Notes: generated from the letters alone by a model not told the origin. A stretch of DNA of 64,000 nucleotides from Paenibacillus senegalensis JC66 (GCF_000285515.1 NZ_HE610957.1:1073155-1137154), one strand, 5' to 3'. Positions 29,664 through 38,858 are shown, counted from the first letter of the stretch. Program-made: numbers and translations.

Positions 29664-31208
29664 TCACTCGTCAGCGGAATACCCTTTTTTCATTTTAACC
29701 ACTGTATGAATACGCAAGACAGCACTGGCCACTTCTCCTGCCGCTTGAATGGCCTGAATTTTGACATAGGTCGGATCGACCACTTCGGATTTAAAGCAAT
29801 CCATTAATTGACCTGTATCGCAATCAACGGCAATTGAGTCGGTATCGGATTCCAGCTGAACGGCCTTGACCTGTTCGACTTTTTCCAACGGGTTGAAGCC
29901 GGCATTGGTCACTATCTGAGCCATCGGCTTGCGCAGCGCACGGGCAACAGCGGAGATTCCAAAGCCTTCCATCCCTCTAACCGTCTCGCCATAACGGTCC
30001 AGTTCCCGGGCGGCGGCGATTTCTATCGCTCCTCCACCGGCTACATAACCGCTGCGAATAGCAGCTTGCACTGCGGAGGCAGCATCTTTGGCAATTCGTG
30101 CCCGTTCGCTAACAACCTCTTTGGTTGTGCCGCCCACCACGATCGTAACGGCAGGCTGCCCCGCGCCTTCGCCTACTTTCACCTTCTGGATTCGTTCATC
30201 ATACCTGATTTGCCCGGCAAACCCCAATGATGCCACCAAATCTTCAGGTGATTTATTCAAACCGCTTCTGCGCAGCGGTCTGGCACCCGTATAGCGAGAC
30301 AGCTTAAGCAAATCATTTCTTGGAACCCGGGTTAAGAGCAAAATACCGCGGTCAGCGCAAAATTGCTCCGCTTCGGCATGCGCCCCCCTGTCAACAGCAA
30401 TTAAACCAACGTTCAAGGCGGAAAGCTGCTCCAGCTGCTGGAGGAATTTTTCTTTACGCTCGCTGTAGGCTTTATATCCCATTTCGGTCGTGAGCGCCTC
30501 TTCTTCCATTTGCTCCGGCTCCAAAGCATCCTGCAGCACTAAAATTTTCGCAGATAGCAGGTCCTTGACCGGTAAAAACATCGATGGCTGCTTATTCAAC
30601 AGAATACCGGGCCATACTTCGCTGCTGCCGCCATCTGCTGTAATGACAGATTCGGAAAAACGAAACTGCTCACTTCCCAATGTTTCCTGGCCAACAATGT
30701 TCATAGCCTCGATAATCTGGTCGGCCAGCTCCCGATTTTCCCTCCCTGCCACATAAGCAATCCGGTACAGCATAGGATCATCAGCGCCGAGCACCGGCCG
30801 GGAACGGGAGCGCATAAATTGAACAGCCTGCCCTATGCCCTCCTGAATGCCGGCTACGACCTTAGCCACAGGCACACCACGGGACACCTCGGACAGACCT
30901 TCAGCTACCATCGCCCCTGCCAGCACAGTCGCGGTTGTCGTACCATCACCTACATGTCGCTGCTGAGAACGGGCTACCTGCACAACCAGCTTGGCTGCCG
31001 GATGGGTCACATCCATTTGCTCCAGAATGGTAGCCCCGTCATTCGTAATGAGGACATCCCCCAGTTCGCTGACAAGCATTGTATCCAGTCCTTTGGGACC
31101 AAGGGTGCCCTCCACTGCCGAACAGATCGCTCTTACCGCGGCTGCATTGTTAATTAATGCGGAATACCGTTCATCGCCATCGCTTTGGCTTGAATTGATC
31201 TGACTCAT
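29664..31208 (-). CDS. Thermosome-like (TCP-1/group III) chaperonin
   Basis: 514 aa. This is not a GroEL-type protein: the sequence follows the archaeal/eukaryotic pattern, with EGTLGPKGLDTMLV, ITNDGATILEQM at about 53-65, the ATP-binding GDGTTTATVLAG at about 87, AGGGAIEIAAARELDRY, and a C-terminal DPTYVKIQAIQAAGEV...LRIHTVV like the thermosome VKxQAI...LRIDDVI block. No GroEL-type GGM tail. ATG 31208 with AAAGGA was chosen over ATG 31229, which contains that SD. It lies between hrcA and grpE in the CIRCE-controlled operon. Known relatives are the group III chaperonins of Firmicutes such as Carboxydothermus. Its clients and relation to GroEL here are unknown. Confidence 0.93.
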   Translation of the reverse strand: MSQINSSQSDGDERYSALINNAAAVRAICSAVEGTLGPKGLDTMLVSELGDVLITNDGATILEQMDVTHPAAKLVVQVARSQQRHVGDGTTTATVLAGAMVAEGLSEVSRGVPVAKVVAGIQEGIGQAVQFMRSRSRPVLGADDPMLYRIAYVAGRENRELADQIIEAMNIVGQETLGSEQFRFSESVITADGGSSEVWPGILLNKQPSMFLPVKDLLSAKILVLQDALEPEQMEEEALTTEMGYKAYSERKEKFLQQLEQLSALNVGLIAVDRGAHAEAEQFCADRGILLLTRVPRNDLLKLSRYTGARPLRRSGLNKSPEDLVASLGFAGQIRYDERIQKVKVGEGAGQPAVTIVVGGTTKEVVSERARIAKDAASAVQAAIRSGYVAGGGAIEIAAARELDRYGETVRGMEGFGISAVARALRKPMAQIVTNAGFNPLEKVEQVKAVQLESDTDSIAVDCDTGQLMDCFKSEVVDPTYVKIQAIQAAGEVASAVLRIHTVVKMKKGYSADE

Positions 31209-31258
31209 GATACTAGATCCTTTCTGCATGAATGCAAAGAATTAAGCCACTTCTTCTA

Positions 31259-32284
31259 TTATTTGTACCATTTGGCAAGAACGACCGCCATATCTTTGGA
31301 CAGATGATCCAATATGCGGATGACCCGGCCATATTCCATTCGCGTCGGTCCAAGAATGCCTACGGTTCCGAGGCACTGTCCGTCTATGGAGTAGCTGGCT
31401 GTAATCAGGCTGCAGTTATTGATCGCTTCAATTGAGTTCTCGCTGCCGATCTTCACCTGGATCCCTTCCGGCGAAGCAGCAAGCATTTGCACGACTGCCG
31501 GAGTCTCGCCAAGCGTATCCAGAATAAGCTTAACCTTGTCAACATCCTTGAACTCCGGCTGCATCAGCATATTCGTGGCTCCGCTCAGATAAACACGGTC
31601 ATGCTCCTCATGATCAAGCGCAGACTCCAGCAGGCTGACCATTTCTTCATAATGATCGACATATTTATTGAGCTCTTCCCCAACCTTGCTGTACAGCTTA
31701 GACTTTAATTGATATAAAGGAACATTGGCCAGCTTGGCATTTAAAAGATTGACCGCCTTCTCAATATCACCAATGGACATCCCTTCCGGAATATCGACAA
31801 TTTTATTTTCCACATGCCCTGTGTTAGTAACAAAAATCGCCACGCCGCTGCGCTCATCAAGTGGAATGATCTGCATTCTTTTCAGCGTCGTACTGAACAC
31901 TTCCGGTCCCAATATGATAGAAGTGTAATTGGTCAAATTAGACAAAATAGCCGCAGCATGCTGGAATACCTGTTCCATTTCCTGTAATTTATCAGCAAAA
32001 AAAACCTTCATCGCATTCAATTCATGAGTCGATAAGGTCTCATAATTAACTAAATGGTCTACATAATAGCGGTATCCCTTATGAGAAGGAATGCGCCCGG
32101 CTGATGTATGCGGCTGTTCAAGAAAACCCATTTCTTCCAAGTCAGACATTTCGTTACGGATCGTAGCCGGACTGAATGCGACATCTCCCCGCTTCGATAT
32201 GCTTCTGGAACCTACGGGCTCGGCGGAACGAATATAATCGTCAACAATAGCATTTAAGATCATTCTTTGACGCTCTGACAGCAT
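31259..32284 (-). CDS. hrcA: Heat-inducible repressor HrcA
   Basis: 341 aa. HrcA binds CIRCE and represses class I heat-shock genes; its activity depends on chaperonin. The N-terminal winged helix contains MLSERQRMILNAIVDDYI, EPVGSRSISKRG and SPATIRNEMSDLEEMGFL; the C-terminal GAF-like domain ends with GPTRMEYGRVI. The frame is open to 32365, but ATG 32284 with GGGGGTGG upstream fits the family start. First gene of the operon, 71 bp downstream of the CIRCE element, so autoregulated. Confidence 0.97.
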   Translation of the reverse strand: MLSERQRMILNAIVDDYIRSAEPVGSRSISKRGDVAFSPATIRNEMSDLEEMGFLEQPHTSAGRIPSHKGYRYYVDHLVNYETLSTHELNAMKVFFADKLQEMEQVFQHAAAILSNLTNYTSIILGPEVFSTTLKRMQIIPLDERSGVAIFVTNTGHVENKIVDIPEGMSIGDIEKAVNLLNAKLANVPLYQLKSKLYSKVGEELNKYVDHYEEMVSLLESALDHEEHDRVYLSGATNMLMQPEFKDVDKVKLILDTLGETPAVVQMLAASPEGIQVKIGSENSIEAINNCSLITASYSIDGQCLGTVGILGPTRMEYGRVIRILDHLSKDMAVVLAKWYK

Positions 32285-32354
32285 AGTCTTCCACCCCCAG
32301 AAGTTATCGTTTGAAATGAATTTCATTGATTTCACTAAGCTTTGCCAACGATCG

Positions 32355-32381
32355 TTAGCACTCACTTGCTTCGAGTGCTAA
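32355..32381 (-). promoter_or_regulatory. CIRCE operator (HrcA binding site)
   Basis: Perfect TTAGCACTC-N9-GAGTGCTAA, the canonical HrcA operator, starting 11 bp downstream of the -10 of the hrcA promoter. It places hrcA, the thermosome-like chaperonin, grpE, dnaK and dnaJ under HrcA. No second CIRCE was seen in the window. Confidence 0.97.
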
Positions 32382-32392
32382 ATCATATTACA

Positions 32393-32422
32393 AAAATACC
32401 AGACTCCACCGCCAGTTGTCAA
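32393..32422 (-). promoter_or_regulatory. Sigma-A promoter of the hrcA operon
   Basis: Minus strand TTGACA (32417-32422), 18-bp spacer, TATTTT (32393-32398), followed by CIRCE. The -35 ends one base before the acetyltransferase stop codon at 32424. Confidence 0.8.
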
Positions 32423-32423
32423 G

Positions 32424-32906
32424 TTAATCCAAGCGCTGGAGTACGGCAATTTCGTCACAGCAATGTTGTTTTTTGCAATGAATGCAATCTTTCCAAACCT
32501 TCTCTGGAAAAATCTCTTTAGGGACGACATGAAAGCCCATTTTTTCAAAAAAGGCAACCTCATAGGTCAAGGCCATCACTTTCGGTATTTGCTGCTGTCT
32601 GGCTTCCTCTACAAGGAATTCCACCAGCTTTCTGCCGATTCCAAGGCCCTTGCATTGAGGCTGTACGCCTAAGGAACGGATTTCCACCAATTCCTCTCCA
32701 AGCTTGCACAAGGAGCCGCAGCCGACCAGCTGCCCGCTCTCGTCATCGACCGCTACGACAAACGTATCTATGGAATAAACGAGCATTTCTCTGGAACGGG
32801 GGAGCATGATTCCTTGCTCGGCATAATCCTTAATCAGCTCATACAGCCCATCCAAATCCTGCTCGTTTGCTTTTCTGCAAATTATAGTCAATGAGTTCAC
32901 CGCCAC
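32424..32906 (-). CDS. GNAT N-acetyltransferase (ArgA-like)
   Basis: 160 aa GCN5-family acetyltransferase. The acetyl-CoA loop is VQPQCKGLGIGRKLV, preceded by EIRSLGV; the C terminus is cysteine-rich (CIHCKKQHCC). Proteins of this length and pattern are annotated as N-acetyltransferases related to ArgA-type glutamate acetylation, but the substrate is not certain. The start is GTG 32906 (alternatively GTG 32900); neither has a strong SD. A 24-bp palindrome lies about 75 bp upstream. Confidence 0.85.
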   Translation of the reverse strand: MAVNSLTIICRKANEQDLDGLYELIKDYAEQGIMLPRSREMLVYSIDTFVVAVDDESGQLVGCGSLCKLGEELVEIRSLGVQPQCKGLGIGRKLVEFLVEEARQQQIPKVMALTYEVAFFEKMGFHVVPKEIFPEKVWKDCIHCKKQHCCDEIAVLQRLD

Positions 32907-32980
32907 GTAATGACTGATATCATCAATTAATAATTGGGCGAATGCCCATATGTTAAAATTAAACTGATAAAAATGAAAGC

Positions 32981-33004
32981 AATATTGTATAAATATACAA
33001 TATT
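32981..33004. promoter_or_regulatory. 24-bp perfect AT-rich palindrome
   Basis: AATATTGTATA-AA-TATACAATATT: 11-bp perfect arms with a 2-bp centre, between the hemW stop and the acetyltransferase start. The dyad symmetry and tight centre fit a dimeric repressor site better than a terminator, since the stem has no GC clamp. It does not match the arginine-box pattern. Confidence 0.5.
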
Positions 33005-33016
33005 ATGCAATGATGT

Positions 33017-34189
33017 TCAAGACAAACTGCCAATAAATTCTCCGAACACTTCGTTGCCCAGAACAATTCCTTTTTGCGATAATCTCACCCGGCCGCCTTC
33101 CACGGCAAGCAGTCCTTTCTGCTCCAAACGGCTGATGATGCTGCCAAAGACTTCATCTACGTCGGTGCCGAATTCACGAATAAAATCATCCTTGGCAATT
33201 CCGGCGAGCATCCGCAATCCTACCATCATAAAGTCCTCCATCGCTTCCTCCCGGCTTACCGTAAATTGCTCGGCAATCGGCAGACCGCTCAGGGTGGCGT
33301 CAATATAAGGCTGAATACTCTTAATGTTGACGTGGCGTACCCGCTGCCTGTAACCGTGAGCCCCTGCTCCTAATCCGTAATAGCTCTGATTGCGCCAATA
33401 CATCATATTATGACGGCTTTCTTTGCCAGGAAGGGCAAAATTGCTGATTTCATACTGATGATAGCCGTTTGCCGCCAGCTTCTCCATCGTCAACAGATAC
33501 ATCCCCAATTCAGCTTCTTCTTCAGGCAGCGGCAGCTCGTTTTTTTCATACAAATCGTGAAACAGAGTATTCTCTTCTACCTTTAACGAATAGATGGAAT
33601 AATGCTGGAGATTCAAGGCCAGCGCCGCATCCAGAGAAGCCTCCACCTGGGCTAGTGTCTGATTGGGAAGCCCCAGCATCAAATCTATTGATACATTATC
33701 GAAGCTCAGCTTGTGGGCATTTTCAATGCTCTGATAGACTTCATCGACCGTATGAATACGGCCAATCTTCCTTAACAGCACCGGGTCAAAGGTTTGTACC
33801 CCGAAGCTTAGCCGGTTCACTCCTCCTTGCTTCATGACAGACAGCTTATCCATATCCGTCGTTCCCGGATTAGCCTCCATCGTAAACTCAAACGCTTCCG
33901 CTCGGTCGGCGAAATACGTATTGACCAATTTCACAAACTGCTCCATTTGCTCTGGAGTCAGAACCGTTGGGGTCCCGCCTCCGACAAAAACCGTTTCAAT
34001 CCGGGATGGCGGAGCAAGCCTGACGGTCGCCTCCATCTCCCGCTCCAAAGCATCCAAATAGTCCTGGACCGGCTGGCCCTTAAGCACATAAGAATTAAAA
34101 TCACAATAGTAGCATTTATTGGTGCAGAAAGGAATGTGAATATATACCGCTCGGGGAGAGCCGGAAAGATTGCCGGTATGCTTGTCCAT
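33017..34189 (-). CDS. hemW: Radical SAM heme chaperone HemW
   Basis: 390 aa. The radical-SAM motif CTNKCYYCDF (Cys22, 26, 29) has F instead of the extra cysteine of true HemN, so this is HemW, thought to deliver heme, rather than coproporphyrinogen dehydrogenase. Also seen: VFVGGGTPTVL, EANPGTTD, RLSFGVQTFD and the C-terminal HemN-like winged region. ATG 34189 has AAAGGAGGT. Neighbour of lepA as in B. subtilis, but a terminator separates them. Confidence 0.95.
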   Translation of the reverse strand: MDKHTGNLSGSPRAVYIHIPFCTNKCYYCDFNSYVLKGQPVQDYLDALEREMEATVRLAPPSRIETVFVGGGTPTVLTPEQMEQFVKLVNTYFADRAEAFEFTMEANPGTTDMDKLSVMKQGGVNRLSFGVQTFDPVLLRKIGRIHTVDEVYQSIENAHKLSFDNVSIDLMLGLPNQTLAQVEASLDAALALNLQHYSIYSLKVEENTLFHDLYEKNELPLPEEEAELGMYLLTMEKLAANGYHQYEISNFALPGKESRHNMMYWRNQSYYGLGAGAHGYRQRVRHVNIKSIQPYIDATLSGLPIAEQFTVSREEAMEDFMMVGLRMLAGIAKDDFIREFGTDVDEVFGSIISRLEQKGLLAVEGGRVRLSQKGIVLGNEVFGEFIGSLS

Positions 34190-34217
34190 GGGGAGACCTC
34201 CTTTCTAGTGTGGTAAG

Positions 34218-34246
34218 AAAAAAGCAGAAAGCCAAAGGCTTCCTGC
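34218..34246 (-). terminator. Rho-independent terminator after lepA
   Basis: Minus strand GCAGGAAGCC-ttt-GGCTTTCTGC (one G-T wobble) followed by TTTTTT, 69 bp past the lepA stop and just before hemW. Confidence 0.85.
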
Positions 34247-34314
34247 CATAGCGTAAATACGTTGCTTCTATCCGCGTAAGTGTTTACTCCAAGCTTCTTG
34301 GCAGGCACGCGGAA

Positions 34315-36129
34315 CTAGTCATCCAGCCTCAGTACCGCCATAAAAGCTTCCTGAGGCACTTCCACATTGCCCACCTGCTTCATTCTCTTCTTACCTTCTT
34401 TTTGCTTTTCCAAAAGCTTGCGTTTGCGTGATATATCACCGCCGTAGCATTTGGCAAGCACATTTTTACGCATTGCCTTGACTGTCTCTCTGGATAATAT
34501 TTTTTGCCCGATAGCCGCTTGAATCGGAACCTCAAACATTTGCCGAGGAATTAAGGTCTTCAGCTTCTCGCAAATTTGCCGTCCACGATTATAGGCGCGT
34601 TCACGGTGGACAATAAACGATAGAGCATCCACCTGCTCCCCGTTCAGCAAAATGTCCATTTTGACCAGGTTGGAGACCCGGTATCCGGACATCTCATAAT
34701 CGAAGGAGGCGTAACCCTTTGTCGTTGATTTCAAACGGTCAAAGAAATCGTACACAATTTCGGAGAGCGGAATATCATAAGTCAGCGTGACCCGGTTCGT
34801 ATCCAGATACTCCATATTAATAAATTCGCCGCGCTTGCTTTGGCAAAGCTCCATAATAGCACCGACAAAATCATTCGGCACGATAATTGATGCCTTGACA
34901 TAAGGCTCTTCTACCGAATCGATTTTGCCCTGTTCCGGATAGTTGGAAGGATTGTCGATTTCCAGCACATCGCCGTTGGTCAGCTTCACTTTGAAAATAA
35001 CGCTTGGAGCTGTCGTAATTAACGGAATGTTAAATTCACGCTCTATCCTCTCCTGGATGATCTCCATATGGAGCAGTCCAAGAAATCCGCAGCGGAAACC
35101 GAAGCCTAGCGCAGAAGAGGTCTCAGGCTCATAGCGCAGGGAAGCATCATTAAGCTCCAGACGCTCCAAAGCTTCGCGAAGGTCATCATAGTCCGATGAT
35201 TCGATCGGGTACAAGCCGCAAAATACCATCGGGTTAATCTTACGGTAGCCCGGCAATGGTTCCGCTGTCGGTTTTTTAGCATCGGTTATCGTATCGCCGA
35301 CACGGGTGTCTTTGACGTTTTTGATACCGGCAACTACGAAGCCTACATCCCCGACATGCAATTCGTCAATAATGGACATCCGCGGCATAAAGGCTCCTAC
35401 TTCGATTACCTCGAAGGTTTTGCCAGTGGCCATGAAACGGATTTTGGAACCGGCCTTGATCGACCCGTCCACAACTCTCACATACACGATAACCCCTTTA
35501 TATGGATCGTAGTGGGAATCGAAAATAAGAGCTTTCAACGGTTCGTCCGGATCGCCTTGCGGAGCCGGCACCTTGCTAACGACCTGTTCCAGAATCTCCT
35601 CGATGCCGATTCCTGCTTTGGCAGAGGCGAGCACTGCATCGCTTGCATCCAGGCCGATTACATCCTCAATTTCCTGCTTCACCCGATCCGGTTCCGCGCT
35701 TGGCAGATCAATCTTATTAATGACAGGAAGAATTTCCAGGTCATTGTCCAAGGCCAAATACACATTCGCCATCGTCTGCGCCTCGATGCCTTGAGCAGCA
35801 TCAACGACAAGCAAAGCCCCCTCGCATGCGGCAAGGCTGCGGGAAACCTCATAAGTAAAATCGACGTGCCCCGGAGTGTCAATCAAATTCAATATATACT
35901 CATTGCCGTCCTTTGCCCGGTATAACAATCTCACAGCCTGCAGCTTGATCGTAATCCCGCGCTCCCGCTCGAGATCCATCTGGTCAAGCACTTGTTCCTG
36001 CATTTCTCTGGAAGTCAAGGCCCCGGTAAACTCCAAGATCCGATCAGCTAGCGTTGATTTGCCATGATCGATATGGGCTATAATCGAAAAGTTTCTAATC
36101 TTTTGTTGTCTGGCTCGAATATCCGTCAT
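34315..36129 (-). CDS. lepA: Elongation factor 4 LepA
   Basis: 604 aa translational GTPase that can back-translocate ribosomes. G1 [15 protein letters not shown]2/G3 RERGITIK and DTPGHVDF, G4 NKIDLP and G5 SAKAG are all present; the characteristic LepA C-terminal domain ends with [28 protein letters not shown] 36129 behind GGGGG was chosen over TTG 36141, which lacks SD. Own promoter upstream, terminator downstream. Confidence 0.97.
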   Translation of the reverse strand: MTDIRARQQKIRNFSIIAHIDHGKSTLADRILEFTGALTSREMQEQVLDQMDLERERGITIKLQAVRLLYRAKDGNEYILNLIDTPGHVDFTYEVSRSLAACEGALLVVDAAQGIEAQTMANVYLALDNDLEILPVINKIDLPSAEPDRVKQEIEDVIGLDASDAVLASAKAGIGIEEILEQVVSKVPAPQGDPDEPLKALIFDSHYDPYKGVIVYVRVVDGSIKAGSKIRFMATGKTFEVIEVGAFMPRMSIIDELHVGDVGFVVAGIKNVKDTRVGDTITDAKKPTAEPLPGYRKINPMVFCGLYPIESSDYDDLREALERLELNDASLRYEPETSSALGFGFRCGFLGLLHMEIIQERIEREFNIPLITTAPSVIFKVKLTNGDVLEIDNPSNYPEQGKIDSVEEPYVKASIIVPNDFVGAIMELCQSKRGEFINMEYLDTNRVTLTYDIPLSEIVYDFFDRLKSTTKGYASFDYEMSGYRVSNLVKMDILLNGEQVDALSFIVHRERAYNRGRQICEKLKTLIPRQMFEVPIQAAIGQKILSRETVKAMRKNVLAKCYGGDISRKRKLLEKQKEGKKRMKQVGNVEVPQEAFMAVLRLDD

Positions 36130-36167
36130 GCTTACCCCCAAAGAGCATCAAATGTACAGTACTTTTC

Positions 36168-36197
36168 ATTATAGCAGTTAACCCGATACCCCGTCCA
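36168..36197 (-). promoter_or_regulatory. Promoter of lepA
   Basis: Minus strand TGGACG (36192-36197, inside the yqxA 3' end), 18-bp spacer, perfect TATAAT (36168-36173), about 40 bp before the lepA ATG. Confidence 0.6.
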
Positions 36198-36621
36198 GCA
36201 GAGCTGCTATCACCTTAACAACTCCATCAGCCAAAAGGTGGATAGCCTCCCCTGTTTTTCTCAGCACCTTATTAATCAGCGATTCTTGAATATGCAGGCC
36301 AGGCTCCGGGCGGAATTGTTGCAGACCTGAGGCTGTTGAGTCTTTGTCCAGGGACTGTTCAGCTTTCTTTTCCGGGGAATTCGCGCTTTCATCTCCCGGT
36401 GAGCCGCCTGTTTGGCTCGTGGCCGGAGCTGCAGCTCCACCGGAAACTTCCGGTTCAGCGCCTCCGGGAGACGGTGTGATTGTCGCGTTCAGCTTTTCAC
36501 TGGAAGCGGCTGCGGGAGAGCGGCCTATCTCATTCATCAGCTCGATTCCGGTGAGCAGTCCGCCGATAAACACTAATACTAGCAGGAACAAACGGAGCAG
36601 CATAGAGCGGAACATTATCAA
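36178..36621 (-). CDS. yqxA: YqxA family (DUF3679) protein
   Basis: 147 aa with one N-terminal membrane helix (about 7-27), a low-complexity serine/glycine/proline-rich middle, and a short conserved-looking C terminus (LINKVLRKTGEAIHLLADGV). The family call rests mostly on position: in B. subtilis yqxA lies between spoIIP and lepA. It overlaps the spoIIP stop by four bases, so the two are probably co-translated in the mother cell. Function unknown. Confidence 0.75.
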   Translation of the reverse strand: MIMFRSMLLRLFLLVLVFIGGLLTGIELMNEIGRSPAAASSEKLNATITPSPGGAEPEVSGGAAAPATSQTGGSPGDESANSPEKKAEQSLDKDSTASGLQQFRPEPGLHIQESLINKVLRKTGEAIHLLADGVVKVIAALLDGVSG

Positions 36622-37817
36622 TCACCCGCGGCATCTGCCGGCGCGGCATCGACTTTTTCCGCTTCCCAATACAGCTCTGCCACCACCTCGGCAAACAAAT
36701 CTGCAGTCCGGTAGCTCTCTTCCAAGGTGTTAAACGGTCCGCCCATTTCTACCAGCACATTATTGGAAGATAGGGACTGGTTATATTCAGCGTCTCCCTG
36801 ATGCGCGGATTTACCCCAAATCCCTTTGGAAAGGCCGGGCGCTCTTTCTTCCAGCTTTTCATGAATTTTTGCCGCGAATTGCTCATTTTCTTCCCAGTTG
36901 GGGTTTTTCTGTCCGATGATGAAATAAATTTGGGCGTAGTCTACACCGTCAATCGTTACCGTCGTCCGATCTCTCGGCAGTGAATCCCTGTGAATATCGA
37001 ACACAAAATCGATGTCGGGGTGAGCGGCAAATGCCTCCTTGACCGTTTCTCGCGAATACTTATAGGAACGATACCAGTTGTAATCAGGCTGGGTTTCCTT
37101 GTATACGGGACTGTACTTGACCGCTCCTACTCCAAGCTCCTCCAGTCTGTCGACAAGCCGCTGCCCTACAAGCGTAATATTGACCTCTGGATCGTAAGCT
37201 TTATCCGCCTCTGTAATGTCCAGCTCCGGCACCCACGATTCCTCATAATGAGTATGGTAAACCAGCACCACCTTTTTCCCGTCTGTTGAAGGGGTTTCCG
37301 GCGGAGGCGAGGGTGTCGGGGAGGGCGTTGGCGTTGCCTCAACTTCCCCGGGCGATCCGGTTGGAACGGGAGCCCCATCCTTGCCCGGACCATAATCTTG
37401 CGGCGGCTCCGACTGGTTAGTGCCTTTTAGCGGAACGGCACTGGCCTGACCCATCCCGGGCACTTCTCTGGCCATTAACGTTTTGGGGTCGTTCGGGTTA
37501 ATATCAGTCAGGAGCCTGAACACGAAGGAAAAGACATGATCACCCGAAAAGGTAGATTCTCTCTCGTCAACCAGCTGCGGTACTTCCAAGCCAATCAAAT
37601 CGACAAAAAAATTGCTAGGCACCGAGGCCGCAATTCCTTTCATAGAAGAGAAGGTAGAGCCTCTCAGCTTGCTTTGAGCATAGCCCCCGATCCCTAAAAT
37701 AACAAAAAACAGCAGTGTGACGATCATCAGCATGAGGAACAGCTTGATCCATGTTCTCATGTTATGAGTTGATCTTCTTATCCGGCTCAGGTCCATAGTA
37801 AAGCCTGTGAGCTTCAT
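36618..37817 (-). CDS. spoIIP: Stage II sporulation protein P
   Basis: 399 aa. SpoIIP is the amidase/endopeptidase of the DMP complex that degrades septal peptidoglycan during engulfment. One membrane anchor (about 23-45), an extracytoplasmic region, a proline/threonine-rich linker (about 140-178), and the catalytic domain with VLVYHTHYEESW (His188, His190) and DFVFDIHRDSLPRD. ATG 37817 has GGAGGA. The linker resembles other Paenibacillus-type SpoIIP proteins. Confidence 0.96.
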   Translation of the reverse strand: MKLTGFTMDLSRIRRSTHNMRTWIKLFLMLMIVTLLFFVILGIGGYAQSKLRGSTFSSMKGIAASVPSNFFVDLIGLEVPQLVDERESTFSGDHVFSFVFRLLTDINPNDPKTLMAREVPGMGQASAVPLKGTNQSEPPQDYGPGKDGAPVPTGSPGEVEATPTPSPTPSPPPETPSTDGKKVVLVYHTHYEESWVPELDITEADKAYDPEVNITLVGQRLVDRLEELGVGAVKYSPVYKETQPDYNWYRSYKYSRETVKEAFAAHPDIDFVFDIHRDSLPRDRTTVTIDGVDYAQIYFIIGQKNPNWEENEQFAAKIHEKLEERAPGLSKGIWGKSAHQGDAEYNQSLSSNNVLVEMGGPFNTLEESYRTADLFAEVVAELYWEAEKVDAAPADAAGD

Positions 37818-37865
37818 CTTTGTTCCTCCGATCGTGATTAGTAGAATAGGTTTCTATCTACTAGC

Positions 37866-37873
37866 AATCTATG
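37866..37873 (-). promoter_or_regulatory. Possible sigma-E -10 of spoIIP
   Basis: CATAGATT on the minus strand matches the sigma-E -10 pattern CATACA-T closely; a poor -35 (TTCTATC) lies 14 bp upstream. An imperfect inverted repeat TAGTAGA...TCTACTA follows at 37839-37863. spoIIP is a sigma-E gene in B. subtilis, which supports but does not prove this. Confidence 0.35.
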
Positions 37874-37896
37874 AGGGAGGACTCAAAGATAGAACC

Positions 37897-37924
37897 AGGA
37901 ACAAGTCCAACTGAACTTATTCCT
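37897..37924 (-). terminator. Hairpin after the HAD gene
   Basis: AGGAATAAGT-tcagttgg-ACTTGTTCCT on the minus strand (one wobble pair), starting two bases after the HAD stop; only a weak T-rich tail. It probably limits read-through into spoIIP. Confidence 0.5.
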
Positions 37925-37925
37925 A

Positions 37926-38699
37926 TTAATTGTTTCCAGATTGCACAGGCTTGGCTGAATCTTCCAACTGCTGAGTATAGCTTCTAATTGCCGGCTGCAG
38001 CTCACGCAATGAGCTTAACTGCAAATATGCGCCCGCCGGCTTAACTTTGATTTCGACCACGTTGAACTGCCATTCCAGCTGCGCAGGCAAATAAATCGAA
38101 TGAATCCCGTTTTCCAAGGCGGGAAGCACATCGGTCCGCATCGAATTGCCTATCATCCATGTTCGGCTGCGGTCAAAACCGGTGTCCTGCAAAATTTGCT
38201 GAAGCGCCTCCGTATTTTTATGCTGACGAATAAATATTCTATCTTCAAAGAACGTCTCGAGACCAGCAGCTGCAATTTTATCCTGCTGGATGGATGGGAC
38301 CCCGCCGGTATACAGATACAGCTCATGCCCGTCACGAGTAAGGTTCTGCAGCGTTTCTTGCATATATGGGTAGGGCTCTACCTTCATATCATAGACGGTG
38401 CGCCCCAAACGGAACAGCCCGTCGATGCGGGCTGAATGCTGCGGAGTGCCGTAGTAGTCGCAAAAATACCGGTAAGTATCGACCAAGGATTCGGGAAAAT
38501 GATTCTCCACGAAGCCTTTTCTAGTGACCCCTTCAATATCAATCTCCAGCTGCTTCGCTTTGACTGCTTCGGAATCCAGGCCTTCTGCCGAAAACCATTC
38601 ACTCATTTGCTCGCTAAAGCGGTCAATGATCCGTTGAAAGTATTTATTGCAATGGATCAGTGTGTCATCCATATCAAATAGTAAAATTTGTGGTGTCAT
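37926..38699 (-). CDS. HAD family hydrolase
   Basis: 257 aa. HAD motif I LFDMDDTLI at residues 7-15, motif II YLYTGG near 131, and motif IV IGNSMRTDVLPA near 190 mark a haloacid-dehalogenase phosphatase with a helical cap (residues ~20-105). The substrate is unknown. Its position between spoIIP and gpr, where B. subtilis has no gene, is noteworthy, but no sporulation promoter is visible. ATG 38699 with AAGGAG upstream. Confidence 0.9.
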   Translation of the reverse strand: MTPQILLFDMDDTLIHCNKYFQRIIDRFSEQMSEWFSAEGLDSEAVKAKQLEIDIEGVTRKGFVENHFPESLVDTYRYFCDYYGTPQHSARIDGLFRLGRTVYDMKVEPYPYMQETLQNLTRDGHELYLYTGGVPSIQQDKIAAAGLETFFEDRIFIRQHKNTEALQQILQDTGFDRSRTWMIGNSMRTDVLPALENGIHSIYLPAQLEWQFNVVEIKVKPAGAYLQLSSLRELQPAIRSYTQQLEDSAKPVQSGNN

Positions 38700-38858
38700 G
38701 AGGATGCTCCTTGCAAATTGTATTCTCCTGAACCGATTACTCGATCCTCCTAAAACTATAGCAAAAAATGACCCTCAGCCATAGCCCTGACAGCCAACCG
38801 CCCGTACTAAAAAGAATTTTTCTGCATTACATACACTTCATGCTGAATAATCCGAGAA

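Noticed and set aside
32981-33004. Arginine box near the ArgA-like acetyltransferase
   Set aside because: The palindrome does not match the TGAAT...ATTCA pattern of AhrC/ArgR sites.
33017-34189. hemN (oxygen-independent coproporphyrinogen dehydrogenase)
   Set aside because: The radical-SAM motif lacks the extra cysteine of HemN (CxxCDF instead of CxxCxC), so HemW fits better.
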